From positions 892,001 to 956,000 of the forward strand of contig NZ_CP010401.1 of NCBI RefSeq assembly GCF_001281405.1: a DNA stretch of 64,000 nt, in the 5' to 3' direction. How positions within the stretch are numbered: the stretch's first letter is position 1; the number at the start of each line of letters is the position of its first letter. Positions 39,926 through 50,782 of the stretch are shown here, piece after piece. The DNA is from Bartonella ancashensis (GTDB taxonomy: Bacteria > Pseudomonadota > Alphaproteobacteria > Rhizobiales > Rhizobiaceae). The translations under genes and the position numbers were made by a program. The notes below the pieces were generated by a model. The model was not told the DNA's origin. It saw only the letters and a program-made list of their open reading frames with translations, and did no database searches.

Positions 39926-40939
39926 ATGATCCAGAAAAACTGGCAAGAATTGATTAAACCTAGTAAGGTTGATTTTCATACACATAGCAATCCTAATGTT
40001 TTGAGTGTCATTGCAGAGCCTCTAGAGAGAGGTTTTGGTTTGACGTTGGGTAACGCACTTCGTCGGGTTCTTCTCTCTTCACTTCGAGGTGCTGCAGTTA
40101 CTGCGGTGCAGATTGATGGTGTGTTACACGAATTTTCTTCTATCCCAGGTGTTCGTGAAGATGTTACAGATATTATTTTAAACATCAAAGAGATTGCGAT
40201 CCGTATGGAAGAGGAGGGACCAAAACGTGTTGTTGTCTGTAAGGAAGGGCCTTGTATTGTAAAGGCTGGAGATATACGTACTGTTGGGGATATGGAAATT
40301 CTTAATCCTGATCATGTTATTTGTACGCTTGATGAGGGTGCGGAAATTCGCATGGAGTTTGTTATCAACACAGGGAAGGGATATGTTCCATCCGATAGGA
40401 ATTGTGTTGATGATGCGCCAATAGGTCTTATCCCAGTCGACAGCCTCTATTCACCTGTTCGTAGGGTTTCATATAAGGTAGAAAATACGCGTGAAGGACA
40501 AGTTCTAGATTACGATAAGTTAACGTTGACTATTGAAACAAATGGTGCTGTTAATTGTGAAGATGCTGTTGCTTTTGCAGCACGTATTCTTCAGGATCAA
40601 TTATCAGTTTTTGTTAATTTCAAAGAACCTCAGAAAGAGCTTGTTGAAGAACCAGTTTCTGAGCTTTCATTTAATCCTGCCTTGCTTAAAAAGGTAGATG
40701 AGTTGGAGCTTTCAGTGCGTTCAGCAAATTGCCTTAAAAATGATAATATAGTTTATATAGGTGATCTCATTCAGAAAACAGAGTCTGAAATGCTTCGAAC
40801 ACCAAATTTTGGGCGAAAGTCGCTAAATGAAATTAAAGAGGTTCTTGCATGTATGGGGCTTCATCTTGGTATGGAGATTCCTGCGTGGCCACCTGAAAAT
40901 ATAGATGATCTTGCTAAGCGCTATGAAGATCAATACTAG
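39926..40939 (+). CDS. rpoA: RNA polymerase subunit alpha
   Basis: A 337-residue RNA polymerase subunit. The N-terminal dimerisation domain ([22 protein letters not shown] part visible) is joined by a linker rich in Glu/Pro to the C-terminal DNA- and activator-binding domain ([29 protein letters not shown]). Start at MIQKNWQEL, behind AGGAACAGGAAT; an in-frame ATG 33 bp upstream adds unconserved residues. Followed by rplQ. Confidence 0.98.
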   Translation: MIQKNWQELIKPSKVDFHTHSNPNVLSVIAEPLERGFGLTLGNALRRVLLSSLRGAAVTAVQIDGVLHEFSSIPGVREDVTDIILNIKEIAIRMEEEGPKRVVVCKEGPCIVKAGDIRTVGDMEILNPDHVICTLDEGAEIRMEFVINTGKGYVPSDRNCVDDAPIGLIPVDSLYSPVRRVSYKVENTREGQVLDYDKLTLTIETNGAVNCEDAVAFAARILQDQLSVFVNFKEPQKELVEEPVSELSFNPALLKKVDELELSVRSANCLKNDNIVYIGDLIQKTESEMLRTPNFGRKSLNEIKEVLACMGLHLGMEIPAWPPENIDDLAKRYEDQY

Positions 40940-40964
40940 AATTAAGATTTAAAGGAGAGATTCT

Positions 40965-41390
40965 ATGCGCCACGGTAAGTCAGGTCGTAAGTTGAATCGG
41001 ACCGCTAGTCATCGTAAAGCAATGTTTGCCAATATGGCTGCTTCGCTTATTGAGCATGAGCAGATTGTAACAACTCTTCCTAAGGCTAAGGAAATTCGTC
41101 CTATTGTTGAGAAGCTAGTTACGCTGGGAAAGAGAGGTACTTTGTGTGCACGTCGACAAGCGATAGCTGCAATTCGTGATGTTAAAAAAGTTGCAAAGTT
41201 GTTTGATGCAATTGCACCGCGTTACGTGTCACGTCAGGGCGGTTACCTGCGAATTGTGAAAGCAGGTTTTCGTGCGGGTGATAGTGCGCCTATGGCTGTT
41301 ATAGAGTTTATTGATCGTGATATTGATGCGAAGGGTTCTGCAGATCGTGCGCTTATGGATGCTAGAACAGGTGAACAACAGAATTCATAA
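40965..41390 (+). CDS. rplQ: Ribosomal protein L17
   Basis: A 141-residue protein at the tunnel exit ([20 protein letters not shown]). Last gene of the superoperon, directly before a strong intrinsic terminator. Confidence 0.98.
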   Translation: MRHGKSGRKLNRTASHRKAMFANMAASLIEHEQIVTTLPKAKEIRPIVEKLVTLGKRGTLCARRQAIAAIRDVKKVAKLFDAIAPRYVSRQGGYLRIVKAGFRAGDSAPMAVIEFIDRDIDAKGSADRALMDARTGEQQNS

Positions 41391-41420
41391 AAAGATTAGT
41401 AAGTTTTTAATCTGAGGAAG

Positions 41421-41444
41421 CCGCCTTTTAGAGGCGGTTTTTTT
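41421..41444 (+). terminator. Intrinsic terminator of the ribosomal superoperon
   Basis: CCGCCT (41421-41426) and AGGCGG (41432-41437) form a perfect GC-rich 6-bp stem around TTTAG, followed by seven T. It lies 31 bp after the rplQ stop and is the clearest intrinsic terminator in the window. Confidence 0.93.
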
Positions 41445-41616
41445 GTCTTTTAAGGTAAATTATCATTTGCCTGATTAAATAAATAAAACTGTACGATTAC
41501 TAAATGACACAACTTAAAAGATCATATTGTCTAGATAATTTTTTTAAATAAATGATAAATACAAGTAAGGATTATTGATTGGCAAAATTAGTAAGTAATT
41601 TTTTACTGGAGAAAAT

Positions 41617-43011
41617 ATGAAATATTTTATTATATGGAGAATTTTTTTTGCTATTGCGATAATAGTGTCGTTTCGTCATGCTAATGCTCAGCTTCCACGT
41701 ACACAGTCAGAGATGGTGCTGTCGTTTTCCCCTTTAGTAAAAAAAGCTGTTCTATCTGTTGTGAATATCTATGCAGCTCGGCAAATCAAAGCGCGTTCAC
41801 CTTTTGAAGGAGATCCATTTTTTGAGCAATTTTTTGGTCGCCATCGAGATAACCAGCCATTACGTACACAATCGTCATTAGGTTCTGGAGTTATTGTAGA
41901 TGGGCGCGGCTTAATTGTTACTAATTATCATGTAATTAAAGATGCTGATGAAATTAAGGTTGCTCTTTCTGATGGAAAAGAATTTGAAAGTAAGGTTGTC
42001 CTGAAGGATGAAGCGATTGATATTGCAATACTTGAAATTGTTTCAAAAGATATTCAATTTCCTTTTCTTTCATTGGGAAATTCTGATGAAGTTGAAGTAG
42101 GTGATCTTGTCCTTGCCATTGGCAACCCTTTCGGTGTTGGTCAAACTGTTACGAGTGGTATTGTTTCAGCTCAGGCGCGTAGGCATGTTGGTATTTCTGA
42201 TTTTGATTTTTTTATTCAAACGGATGCGGCTATTAATCCAGGTAATTCTGGAGGCGCTTTAATTGATATGAAGGGCCGACTGATAGGTATAAACACTGCT
42301 ATTTATTCGCGTTCAGGCGGTTCTATAGGAATTGGTTTTGCTATTCCAGCAAATCTTATCAAAGTAGTTCTTGAGGCCGTTAAGCGTGGTGAAAAATTTT
42401 TTGTGCCACCTTACATAGGTGGATCATTTCAGAGTGTTACACCTGAAGTTGCATTGAGTTTAGGGTTAGAATCTCCCCATGGTGTTCTTATTGTTGAGGT
42501 GATTCAAGGGAGCCCCGCTGAGAAAGCAGGCTTAAAAGTAGGTGATGTCATTTTAAGTCTACAAGGTGTACGTGTTGATGATCCAGATAGTTTTAGTTAC
42601 CGTTTAATGACCTCTACTGTTGGAAGTATCTTTACTCTGGATTATTTACGAAATGGAAAAATTGTAAAAACGAAAATAACTTTATCACAAACATCTGATT
42701 CTCTAGCTATGAAAACTGAGAAAATTACCGGTAACAGTCCTCTTTCTGGTGCTGAAGTTTTGGATTTAACACCGCAAAATAGCCGGCGCTTTCGTCTTCC
42801 CATGACCACTGAGGGGGTTGCAGTGGTTGGTGTTGAGAGAGGAAGCCGTGCTATGCGAATTTTTCGTTCAGGAGATATCTTGCGTTTTGTTAACGGTTAC
42901 AAAATTCAAACTGTGAAGAAATTAAAGGAGGCAATTGTACAAGAAAATCCACCTATTTGGCAATTAGAATATGAGCGTAACGGTATGCATATTCGCCAAT
43001 TTGTTCATTGA
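41617..43011 (+). CDS. Periplasmic serine protease HtrA/DegP family
   Basis: A 464-residue periplasmic protease-chaperone for misfolded envelope proteins. Signal peptide 1-24 (ANA before QLPR). The trypsin-like triad is complete: His-105 (VTNYHV), Asp-135 (AIDIAIL) and Ser-211 (NPGNSGGAL). Two PDZ domains follow (about 265-360 and 385-460; the second is divergent). Start behind CTGGAGAAAAT. HtrA paralogs are a surface antigen class in Bartonella; which paralog this is I cannot tell. Its stop overlaps the first possible start of rarA. Confidence 0.95.
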   Translation: MKYFIIWRIFFAIAIIVSFRHANAQLPRTQSEMVLSFSPLVKKAVLSVVNIYAARQIKARSPFEGDPFFEQFFGRHRDNQPLRTQSSLGSGVIVDGRGLIVTNYHVIKDADEIKVALSDGKEFESKVVLKDEAIDIAILEIVSKDIQFPFLSLGNSDEVEVGDLVLAIGNPFGVGQTVTSGIVSAQARRHVGISDFDFFIQTDAAINPGNSGGALIDMKGRLIGINTAIYSRSGGSIGIGFAIPANLIKVVLEAVKRGEKFFVPPYIGGSFQSVTPEVALSLGLESPHGVLIVEVIQGSPAEKAGLKVGDVILSLQGVRVDDPDSFSYRLMTSTVGSIFTLDYLRNGKIVKTKITLSQTSDSLAMKTEKITGNSPLSGAEVLDLTPQNSRRFRLPMTTEGVAVVGVERGSRAMRIFRSGDILRFVNGYKIQTVKKLKEAIVQENPPIWQLEYERNGMHIRQFVH

Positions 43012-43022
43012 GGGGTTTTACC

Positions 43023-44336
43023 TTGAGTAAAGATCTGTTTACAGTATCTCTTGATTGTTCTGTTAATCAAAAAAAGCCACTTGCGGAAAGGCTGCGGCCT
43101 CGTTTTCTCAGTGAAGTGACAGGGCAAGATCATCTAATTGGTACAAATGGTTTCTTATCACGTATAATTTCTGCTGGTTCATTGGGCTCAATGATTTTTT
43201 GGGGGCCTCCTGGTTCTGGCAAAACAACAATTGCGCGTTTATTAGCAGATGAAACAAATTTTGTTTTTGAACAGGCTTCCGCCATTTTTACGGGTATTGC
43301 AGAATTGAAAAAAATTTTTGAAGCTGCACATATTCGTTTTATGTCTGGCACAGGGACGCTTTTGTTTATTGATGAAATTCATCGATTTAATCGAACTCAG
43401 CAAGATGTTTTTTTGCCCTTTATGGAAAATGGTACGATAATTCTCATTGGGGCAACGACTGAGAATCCTTCGTTTGCACTGAATGCTGCACTTCTTTCAC
43501 GTGCGCGTGTTTTGACATTTTGTTCACATGACTATGAAAGTTTGAGCGCACTTTTGAGACGTGCTGAAGTAGTAGAAGGTAAGACACTTCCTTTGGATGA
43601 TTGTGCTAAAGATGCTTTAATTGAGATGTCTGATGGTGATGCACGTGTAATGTTGACGTTGGCAGAGGAGGTTTGGAGTATTGTACGATCTGGAGAGGTT
43701 CTTAGTGCTAAATCTTTACAAGAAGTTATTCAGCGTCGGGTTCCAATTTATGATAAGGGACGTGATAATCACTATAATCTCATTTCAGCATTGCATAAAT
43801 CAATTCGTGGATCTGATCCTGATGCCGCCCTTTATTATCTTGCGCGTATGCTTGGTGCAGGTGAAGATCCTCTTTATATCGGACGGAGATTGGTTCGGAT
43901 CGCTGTTGAGGATATTGGTTTGGCAGATCCACAAGCTCTTGTTATTTGCAATGCTGCGAAAGATGCCTACGATTATCTAGGATCACCTGAAGGAGAACTT
44001 GCTCTTGTGCAAGCATGCCTTTATCTTGCAACTGCACCAAAATCGAATGCTGCATACCTTGCTTATAAAGCAGCAGTGCATGATTCACATAAATATGGTT
44101 CGTTACCTCCTCCCAAGTATATCATCAATGCTTCCACAAAATTTATGGAAGAAGAGGGATATGGAAATGGTTATCGCTATGATCATGATGAACCAGATGC
44201 TTTTTCGGGACAAGAATATTTTCCTGAAAATCTTGGACACAAGATTTATTATAGGCCACAGGAACGCGGCTTTGAACGCGAAATTACGAAGCGTCTTGAA
44301 TGGTGGAAAAAACTACGAAAAAAAAGAGAATGTTAA
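43023..44336 (+). CDS. rarA: Replication-associated recombination protein RarA (MgsA)
   Basis: A 437-residue AAA+ ATPase of the RuvB/clamp-loader family that acts at stalled replication forks. Walker A GPPGSGKT at 61-68, Walker B FIDEIHRF at 115-122, sensor 1 GATTENPSF, and the C-terminal tetramerisation domain (PPKYIINASTKFMEEEGYGNGYRYDHDE in pieces). I favour the TTG at 43023 (SKDLFTV), 7 bp after GAGGGG; a TTG at 43008 overlaps htrA. The htrA-rarA pair is conserved downstream of rplQ in Rhizobiales. Confidence 0.93.
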   Translation: MSKDLFTVSLDCSVNQKKPLAERLRPRFLSEVTGQDHLIGTNGFLSRIISAGSLGSMIFWGPPGSGKTTIARLLADETNFVFEQASAIFTGIAELKKIFEAAHIRFMSGTGTLLFIDEIHRFNRTQQDVFLPFMENGTIILIGATTENPSFALNAALLSRARVLTFCSHDYESLSALLRRAEVVEGKTLPLDDCAKDALIEMSDGDARVMLTLAEEVWSIVRSGEVLSAKSLQEVIQRRVPIYDKGRDNHYNLISALHKSIRGSDPDAALYYLARMLGAGEDPLYIGRRLVRIAVEDIGLADPQALVICNAAKDAYDYLGSPEGELALVQACLYLATAPKSNAAYLAYKAAVHDSHKYGSLPPPKYIINASTKFMEEEGYGNGYRYDHDEPDAFSGQEYFPENLGHKIYYRPQERGFEREITKRLEWWKKLRKKREC

Positions 44337-44829
44337 ATAAAGTTTGACGTAAGATTTGTTACTTTTTGAATATTATTAAGAATTACTTGTTTTAGTTTGT
44401 AAAAAAATGCAATTTTTTACAAATTAAGGGGCTACTCTTCAAATTAAGGTTAAAGACGGAAAAAACGGTAAGTGTGCATTGTATTGAGTAGCAAATGATT
44501 TTCCACACACATTATTCATAAGATACTTATTGAGCGCTAATTGATGGATGATAGGTGTTTTTTTGATTAAAAGTAAATATACATAGAGCAATTAAAATTT
44601 AAAAATGTTAAAAGCATTTATACCCAATTATATTAGTTTCTGTTTTTAAGATTAAGGTTCTTTTTGAAGAAAGCATTTTATGTTAGTAGGGTGCGTGTTG
44701 GGTGTTTCTTGTGTACTGTGGGTATATAGGTTGAAATAGTCTGTGAAAATCTAAATTCGAGACTTTCATCGAGGTATTAGAAGAGACTATATTACGCAGG
44801 AATTGTAATGTTTTACTAAGGATATAGTT
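44337..44829. other. Non-coding region between rarA and recA
   Basis: About 490 bp, AT-rich, with no gene. It holds a 28-bp near-perfect palindrome (44396-44423) described separately. I looked for the alphaproteobacterial SOS box (GTTC or GAAC pairs spaced by seven bases) ahead of recA and did not find one. Confidence 0.5.
44396..44423. repeat. AT-rich palindrome between rarA and recA
   Basis: TTTGTAAAAAA (44396-44406) and TTTTTTACAAA (44413-44423) are exact inverted repeats; the six-base centre ATGCAA adds two more pairs with one mismatch. Situated 60 bp after the rarA stop. It could be a weak terminator for rarA or a protein-binding palindrome. Confidence 0.6.
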
Positions 44830-45873
44830 GTGGATAAAACAAAAGCTCTGGATGCCGCTTTGTCACAGATTGAACGTTCTTTTGGAAAAGGCTCGATTAT
44901 GCGTCTCGGGCAGAAGGAGCAGGTTGTTGAAATTGAAACAATATCAACGGGATCATTGTCTTTAGATATAGCCTTAGGTGTAGGTGGGTTGCCAAAAGGG
45001 CGCATTATTGAAATTTATGGACCAGAAAGTTCAGGTAAAACTACATTAGCTCTTCATTCTATTGCAGAGGCACAAAAAAATGGAGGGGTTTGTGCTTTCA
45101 TTGATGCAGAGCATGCTCTTGATCCCATTTATGCGCGTAAATTGGGTGTTGATTTAGAGAATTTGTTTATTTCTCAGCCAGATACTGGTGAACAGGCTTT
45201 AGAAATTACAGAAACACTGGTTCGTTCTGGTGCTGTTGATGTGCTCGTTGTTGATTCCGTAGCAGCTTTAACACCGCGCGCGGAAATTGATGGTGAAATG
45301 AGTGATACACTTCCTGGATTACAAGCTCGGTTAATGAGTAAGGCGTTGCGGAAATTAACAGCATCAATTTTTCGTTCGAATTGTATGGTTATCTTTATCA
45401 ACCAAATTCGTATGAAAATAGGTGTAATGTTTGGTTCTCCTGAAACCACAACAGGTGGAAATGCTTTAAAATTTTATGCTTCTGTTCGTTTAGATATTCG
45501 TCGTATTGGGGCAATTAAAGACCGCGATTTGGTAATTGGTAATCAAACTAGAGTTAAAGTTGTCAAAAATAAATTGGCGCCTCCATTTAAGCAAGTTGAG
45601 TTTGATATCATTTATGGTGAAGGCATTTCTAAATTAGGGGAATTGATTGATTTGGGTGTTAAAGTTGGCATTGTAGAAAAATCTGGAGCATGGTTTTCTT
45701 ATAATTCTCAGCGCTTGGGTCAAGGACGTGAAAATGCAAAACAGTTTTTGCGTGAACATCCAGAAATGGCGACGGAGATTGAATCGGCTTTGCGTCAAAA
45801 TGCTGGTTTACTTGCAATTGAGTTGTTAGAGAATGTAGGCACAGATGGTATAGGAAGTGATGAGGAACTTTAA
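44830..45873 (+). CDS. recA: Recombinase RecA
   Basis: A 347-residue DNA strand-exchange protein and SOS co-protease. Walker [10 protein letters not shown] at 64-72, Walker [13 protein letters not shown], and the DNA-binding L2 loop around [15 protein letters not shown] are intact. No intein. GTG start ([10 protein letters not shown]) with weak ribosome-binding context (AAGGATATAGTT). Followed by alaS after about 160 bp. Confidence 0.98.
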   Translation: MDKTKALDAALSQIERSFGKGSIMRLGQKEQVVEIETISTGSLSLDIALGVGGLPKGRIIEIYGPESSGKTTLALHSIAEAQKNGGVCAFIDAEHALDPIYARKLGVDLENLFISQPDTGEQALEITETLVRSGAVDVLVVDSVAALTPRAEIDGEMSDTLPGLQARLMSKALRKLTASIFRSNCMVIFINQIRMKIGVMFGSPETTTGGNALKFYASVRLDIRRIGAIKDRDLVIGNQTRVKVVKNKLAPPFKQVEFDIIYGEGISKLGELIDLGVKVGIVEKSGAWFSYNSQRLGQGRENAKQFLREHPEMATEIESALRQNAGLLAIELLENVGTDGIGSDEEL

Positions 45874-46031
45874 TAAAAATCCGTTTTAGTGCGTAAGTAT
45901 AAAAATCTTTATGAAATTAGATTTTTTGCAAAATATTCTTCAATTGAACTACCCTAAAAGTCGTTAAGATACTGTTGAATTAAAAATGAGTTTTATTTTG
46001 CGGTTTTATGCCGCTTTTTGCGGGTGTTAAT

Positions 46032-48701
46032 ATGAATAGCGTTAATAGTATCCGATCCACTTTTTTAGATTATTTTCGTCTAAATGGACATGAGGTTCTT
46101 TCTTCCAGTCCTCTTGTTCCCCGCAATGATCCTACATTGATGTTTACAAATGCAGGAATGGTGCAGTTTAAAAATGTTTTTACTGGACTTGAAAAGCGAT
46201 CTTGTAGTCGAGCTACGACTGCACAAAAATGCGTTCGTGCAGGTGGAAAACACAACGATCTTGATAATGTTGGCTATACGGCACGTCATCATACTTTTTT
46301 TGAAATGTTAGGCAATTTCTCTTTTAGTGATTATTTTAAAGAGGAAGCCATCTTTTTTGCATGGGATCTGTTAACTAAAGAGTTTTGTCTTTCTAAGGAT
46401 AAATTGTTGGTTACAGTTTATCATGATGATGATGTATCTGCAAAATTGTGGCGTAAAATCTCAGGTTTGCCAGAGGAAAAAATCATTCGCATTGCAACAA
46501 CTGATAATTTTTGGATGATGGGAGATACAGGGCCTTGTGGTCCTTGTTCAGAAATTTTTTATGATCATGGTGAAAATATCTTAGGTGGTCCTCCTGGAAG
46601 TGCTGACGAAAACGGTGATCGCTTTATTGAAATTTGGAATCTTGTTTTCATGCAATATGAACAAGTTAGTAAGGAAAAGAGGATAGAATTGCCTCATCCT
46701 TCTATTGATACGGGTATGGGATTAGAGCGTATTTCTGCTGTTTTACAGGGGGTCCATGATAATTATGATACAGACCTTTTCCGAACTTTGATTCGCGCTT
46801 TGCAAGAAGTTACAGGGGATGAAAAAGTTGGAGATTTTGCCGCTAGTTATCGTGTCATCGCGGATCATTTACGTTCATCTGCATTTTTGATTGCAGATGG
46901 TGTTTTGCCTTCCAATGAAGGGCGGGGTTATGTTTTACGTCGCATCATGCGTCGTGCCATGCGCCATGCTCATTTATTAGGGACTGAAGATTTGTTGATG
47001 TGGCGTCTTGTGCCTTCTTTGGTTCGTGAAATGGGGCAAGCCTATCCTGAGTTAGTACGTGCTGAATCTTTAATTGCAGAAATTTTAAAATTAGAGGAAG
47101 AACGTTTTCGTAAAACTCTTGAACGTGGCCTTGGTCTATTAAATGAAGCGAGTATTCATCTCAAAGAAGGTGATTATTTAAATGGTGAAGTTGCTTTTAA
47201 ACTTTACGATACGTATGGTTTTCCACTTGATTTGACGCAGGACGCCCTTCGGCGTCGTGGGATATCTGTTGATGTTAATGCTTTTGATAAAGCAATGGAA
47301 CGCCAAAAAGAGGAAGCTCGGTTTCATTGGTCTGGTTCTGGTGAAGTCGCAACGGAAGAAGTTTGGTTTTCTGTTCGTGAGCAAGTAGGTGTTACAGAAT
47401 TTTTGGGTTATGAAACAGAAAAGGCTGAAGGGGTTGTTACGGCTCTCATCTGTGAAGGAAAAGTTGTTGATTATATTGATTTTCAACAGAAGGGTATGCT
47501 TGTGGTTAACCAGACGCCCTTTTACGCTGAATCTGGAGGGCAGGTTGGGGATAGTGGTATAATTTCAGGTGAGCATTTTATTTTTGATGTGCATGATACT
47601 CAAAAAAGAGGAAATGGCGTTTTTGTTCATATCGGTATAGTAAAAAGCGGCCAGGTAAAAAAGAGTGATCATGTCGTATTAGCTGTTGATTCTGCTCGTC
47701 GTAAAAAAATTCGCGCAAATCATTCTGCAACGCATTTATTACATGAATCTTTGCGTCAAGTATTAGGACCTCATGTTGTTCAAAAAGGATCTTTTGTATC
47801 AGCAGATCGACTGCGTTTTGATTTTTCTCATCCGAAAGTGATTTCATCGGAAGAGCTTCAAAGGGTGGAGGATTTAGCGAATAATATCGTATTGCAAAAT
47901 AGTGAGGTGATAACGCGTCTTATGGCAGTAGATGATGCTATCTCTGAGGGAGCAATGGCGCTATTTGGTGAAAAATATGATGATGAAGTTCGTGTTGTTT
48001 CTATGGGAAAGATAACAGAACAAGGTGGATTGAAAAATTGTTGGTCAGTTGAACTTTGCGGTGGAACGCACGTTTACAGGACAGGAGATATTGGTTTGAT
48101 ACATATCGTTTCTGAAAGCTCTGTTGCAGCGGGAGTACGCCGTATAGAGGCGCTCACAGCGGAGGCTGCACGACTTTATCTTACTGCTCAAAATAAAAAA
48201 GTTTGTGAAGTTGCTAATCTTTTAAAAACTTCTACAGATGATATAGAAAAGCGTTTACATATTCTACTCGATGAGCGCCGTAAGCTTAAAAAAGAGTTAA
48301 ATGATTTACATAAAAATGCAGCTCTTAAAGTTGGATCTTCTACAGATAACGATAAAGACGTCCAGGTAATTAATGGCATCTCTTTTATGGGATGCATCCT
48401 TAAAAATATCGCTCCAAGAGATCTTAAGGTACTCGTAGATTCAGAAAAGAAGAAAATTGAAACCGGGATTATTGCGCTTATTAGTGTTTCAGAAGATGGT
48501 AAAGGAAGTGTTGTTATCGGTATTACCCATAATTTGCTCAATAAGTTAAATGCTATTGATTTAGTTCATATTGTTGCAGCTGTTCTTGGTGGTCAGGGTG
48601 GCGGTGGGCGTCCTGATATGGCTCAAGCTGGTGGTCCTGAGGGAAGCAAAGCAAGTGAAGCTCTTGCTGCACTAGAAAATTTCTTAAAAAGCAACATTTA
48701 A
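46032..48701 (+). CDS. alaS: Alanyl-tRNA synthetase
   Basis: An 889-residue class II synthetase that charges tRNA-Ala. The N-terminal catalytic domain has [16 protein letters not shown] and the [12 protein letters not shown] loop. The editing domain carries HSATHLLHE and the CGGTH metal site. The C-terminal domain ends with [16 protein letters not shown]. Start at [15 protein letters not shown]; an in-frame ATG 24 bp upstream adds eight unconserved residues. The recA-alaS adjacency is common in alphaproteobacteria. Confidence 0.97.
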   Translation: MNSVNSIRSTFLDYFRLNGHEVLSSSPLVPRNDPTLMFTNAGMVQFKNVFTGLEKRSCSRATTAQKCVRAGGKHNDLDNVGYTARHHTFFEMLGNFSFSDYFKEEAIFFAWDLLTKEFCLSKDKLLVTVYHDDDVSAKLWRKISGLPEEKIIRIATTDNFWMMGDTGPCGPCSEIFYDHGENILGGPPGSADENGDRFIEIWNLVFMQYEQVSKEKRIELPHPSIDTGMGLERISAVLQGVHDNYDTDLFRTLIRALQEVTGDEKVGDFAASYRVIADHLRSSAFLIADGVLPSNEGRGYVLRRIMRRAMRHAHLLGTEDLLMWRLVPSLVREMGQAYPELVRAESLIAEILKLEEERFRKTLERGLGLLNEASIHLKEGDYLNGEVAFKLYDTYGFPLDLTQDALRRRGISVDVNAFDKAMERQKEEARFHWSGSGEVATEEVWFSVREQVGVTEFLGYETEKAEGVVTALICEGKVVDYIDFQQKGMLVVNQTPFYAESGGQVGDSGIISGEHFIFDVHDTQKRGNGVFVHIGIVKSGQVKKSDHVVLAVDSARRKKIRANHSATHLLHESLRQVLGPHVVQKGSFVSADRLRFDFSHPKVISSEELQRVEDLANNIVLQNSEVITRLMAVDDAISEGAMALFGEKYDDEVRVVSMGKITEQGGLKNCWSVELCGGTHVYRTGDIGLIHIVSESSVAAGVRRIEALTAEAARLYLTAQNKKVCEVANLLKTSTDDIEKRLHILLDERRKLKKELNDLHKNAALKVGSSTDNDKDVQVINGISFMGCILKNIAPRDLKVLVDSEKKKIETGIIALISVSEDGKGSVVIGITHNLLNKLNAIDLVHIVAAVLGGQGGGGRPDMAQAGGPEGSKASEALAALENFLKSNI

Positions 48702-48715
48702 TCTTTTTATTTTAG

Positions 48716-48758
48716 CTACCACCTAGTTCTATTATTTTGAAAATAAAAAAGGTGGTAG
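48716..48758. terminator. Inverted repeat between convergent alaS and ndvA
   Basis: CTACCACC (48716-48723) and GGTGGTAG (48751-48758) are exact 8-bp inverted repeats separated by 27 AT-rich bases. Lying between convergent genes it could serve both transcripts as a terminator, but there is no proper T-run after either arm and the loop is long. Confidence 0.45.
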
Positions 48759-48790
48759 GATTTCTACTTAAGCATTTGATATCATTCATT

Positions 48791-50578
48791 TCATGATGCA
48801 ATAGCTTTGTGTAATGAAAAAATTACGTTGCTGTCTTTCTTTTTCATGTCCATTTGATTAATTAAACCGCTACTTTCCAGCAGTTTATAAAATCGTCCTT
48901 TTTTATTAATTAATTCTTGGAAACTTCCTTTTTCTACTAAGTGACCATGATCTAAAAAGATTACAATATCAGCATGTTGGATTGTTGAAAGACGGTGAGC
49001 TATAATAAAAGTTGTACGGTCTCTACTTATTTTCTTTATAGAGTTTTTAACGTATGTTTCTGTTTCAACATCGAGGGCGCTCGTTGCTTCATCCAAAATA
49101 AGGATAGGTGCGTTTTTCAAAACAGCACGCGCAATTGCTAAACGTTGTTTTTCCCCACCCGATAACTGAGAACCTCTTTCACCGACCATTGTGTTATATT
49201 GGTTGCTTTTTTTCAAAATAAAATCATGAGCAGAAGCTATTTTAGAGGCGGCATAAATTTCTTCATTTGTTGCAGTTGTTTTTCCTATACTGATGTTATC
49301 CTTGATACTTCTGTCAAAAAGACTGGCATCTTGAAAGACTGTTGCTATAGTTTTGCGTAAAGATTCACGATTGATGGAACGTATGTCCGTTTTATCAATT
49401 TTGATAGAGCCAATAGTAGGGTCATAAACACGTTGTAACAAATTAATTAATGTTGTTTTTCCTGCACCTGTTGGTCCTACAATTGCAATGGTTTGTCCTG
49501 CTTTAACTTCAAACGAGATATCGAAGACACCTTGAGAAGAGTTTGGAAATTTGTAAGTAACGTGATCAAATTGAATTGAACCTTTAGCATTTTTGAGATC
49601 AGGAAGATTTTTAGGTTCATTGATTTGAGCGGTTGAGTTTTCCATATCGAAAAAATCTTGTAATTTTGCTTGAGAGGAGACAGCTAAATTAATAAAACCA
49701 CTAATTTGATCAAGGCGGCTAATCATTAATTGGGAAAATCCGACAAAAGAAACTACTTCACCAACGCGTAACTGGCCTTTTATTACAAAAAAAGCACCAA
49801 GAAGAAGAACACAAACTATGGAAATAGTTGAAGCCATTCGGTTTAGACCGCTTGCAAGTGCCCACCAGTTCAAAACGGGATTTTGTGCCTTGAGAAGGTT
49901 ATTTGTATGCTTGTGAAGTGTTAAAGTCTCTTCAGTTATTCGATTATAACTTTGTATAATAGAAACATTAGAAATTGAATCACTAATATGTTTAAAAAGG
50001 TTGTGATGATGCTGTTCTACAGCGGTTTGGCCATCTTTCGTCTTTTGCATAACTAAACGTGCGGTCAATACATAAATGACAGCAAGAAGCAGAAGAACTA
50101 TTGAAAGACGCCAATTCATGCGAAAACTTGTAGGAACGAGGATAAGCAATGCAACAAAGGTTGAGAGATGTTGGCGCATAAATTCAAGCCATATGGCTGA
50201 CATGGAATCTGCAGCACGCAATAATGTATGCAGGGCATTAGAGGTTCCCCGTTTTTGATGCCAGGTTAGTGGCATTGTAATAATACGTTCAAAGGATTCA
50301 GAGAGAACAGTTATACGGCACCTGTGTGCCAAACGATCAGCACTGCGTGCAACAAGAACGTAAGCAATAATATTAAAAACACCAAAGCATACCCATATAG
50401 CGAGGGTAAAAAAGATATCTTCTTTGCCTGCAATGGCATCAATGACACGTCCAAATAAAATAGGTTCTGCGATCGTAATAATAGCCAATATTGCATTAAA
50501 GGAACAAATTGAAAGAAATGTAGCTCTTTCTTTGTTAAGATATGAAAGAACGCGAGCATAAGTTTTAAATAAAGGCAA
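48791..50578 (-). CDS. ndvA: Beta-(1,2)-glucan export ABC transporter, fused permease/ATPase
   Basis: A 595-residue half-transporter of the NdvA/ChvA type, which exports cyclic beta-1,2-glucan to the periplasm in Rhizobiales. Six membrane spans (about 20-300) precede the nucleotide-binding domain: GPTGAGKTT at 368-376, LSGGEKQR at 472-479 and DEATSALD at 496-503. The segment LTWHQKRGTSNALHTLLRA is typical of NdvA. TTG start (PLFKTYARV) behind GGAGATAATTATTC. A glucan synthase gene (ndvB) is not in the window; in its absence the exported substrate cannot be certain. Confidence 0.92.
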   Translation of the reverse strand: MPLFKTYARVLSYLNKERATFLSICSFNAILAIITIAEPILFGRVIDAIAGKEDIFFTLAIWVCFGVFNIIAYVLVARSADRLAHRCRITVLSESFERIITMPLTWHQKRGTSNALHTLLRAADSMSAIWLEFMRQHLSTFVALLILVPTSFRMNWRLSIVLLLLAVIYVLTARLVMQKTKDGQTAVEQHHHNLFKHISDSISNVSIIQSYNRITEETLTLHKHTNNLLKAQNPVLNWWALASGLNRMASTISIVCVLLLGAFFVIKGQLRVGEVVSFVGFSQLMISRLDQISGFINLAVSSQAKLQDFFDMENSTAQINEPKNLPDLKNAKGSIQFDHVTYKFPNSSQGVFDISFEVKAGQTIAIVGPTGAGKTTLINLLQRVYDPTIGSIKIDKTDIRSINRESLRKTIATVFQDASLFDRSIKDNISIGKTTATNEEIYAASKIASAHDFILKKSNQYNTMVGERGSQLSGGEKQRLAIARAVLKNAPILILDEATSALDVETETYVKNSIKKISRDRTTFIIAHRLSTIQHADIVIFLDHGHLVEKGSFQELINKKGRFYKLLESSGLINQMDMKKKDSNVIFSLHKAIAS

Positions 50579-50782
50579 GAATAATTATCTCCAAAACAAA
50601 CATGATTGTGCATTTGAGCTAACAAAATTGGTATGGTAAGAGAACGAAATTTTGGATACGAGCTGTAATATGACGTGATAGGACTATATTTCTATAAATG
50701 GGATAATGGCTGTTTGTATTTACTAGAGAATTAGAACTATTAGAGTTAGCAAATAAAGAGTTTGGATGATACGGTAATCATT

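Noticed and set aside
44337-44829. Search for an SOS box ahead of recA
   Set aside because: No pair of GTTC or GAAC separated by seven bases was found; a single GTTC near 44661 has no partner.
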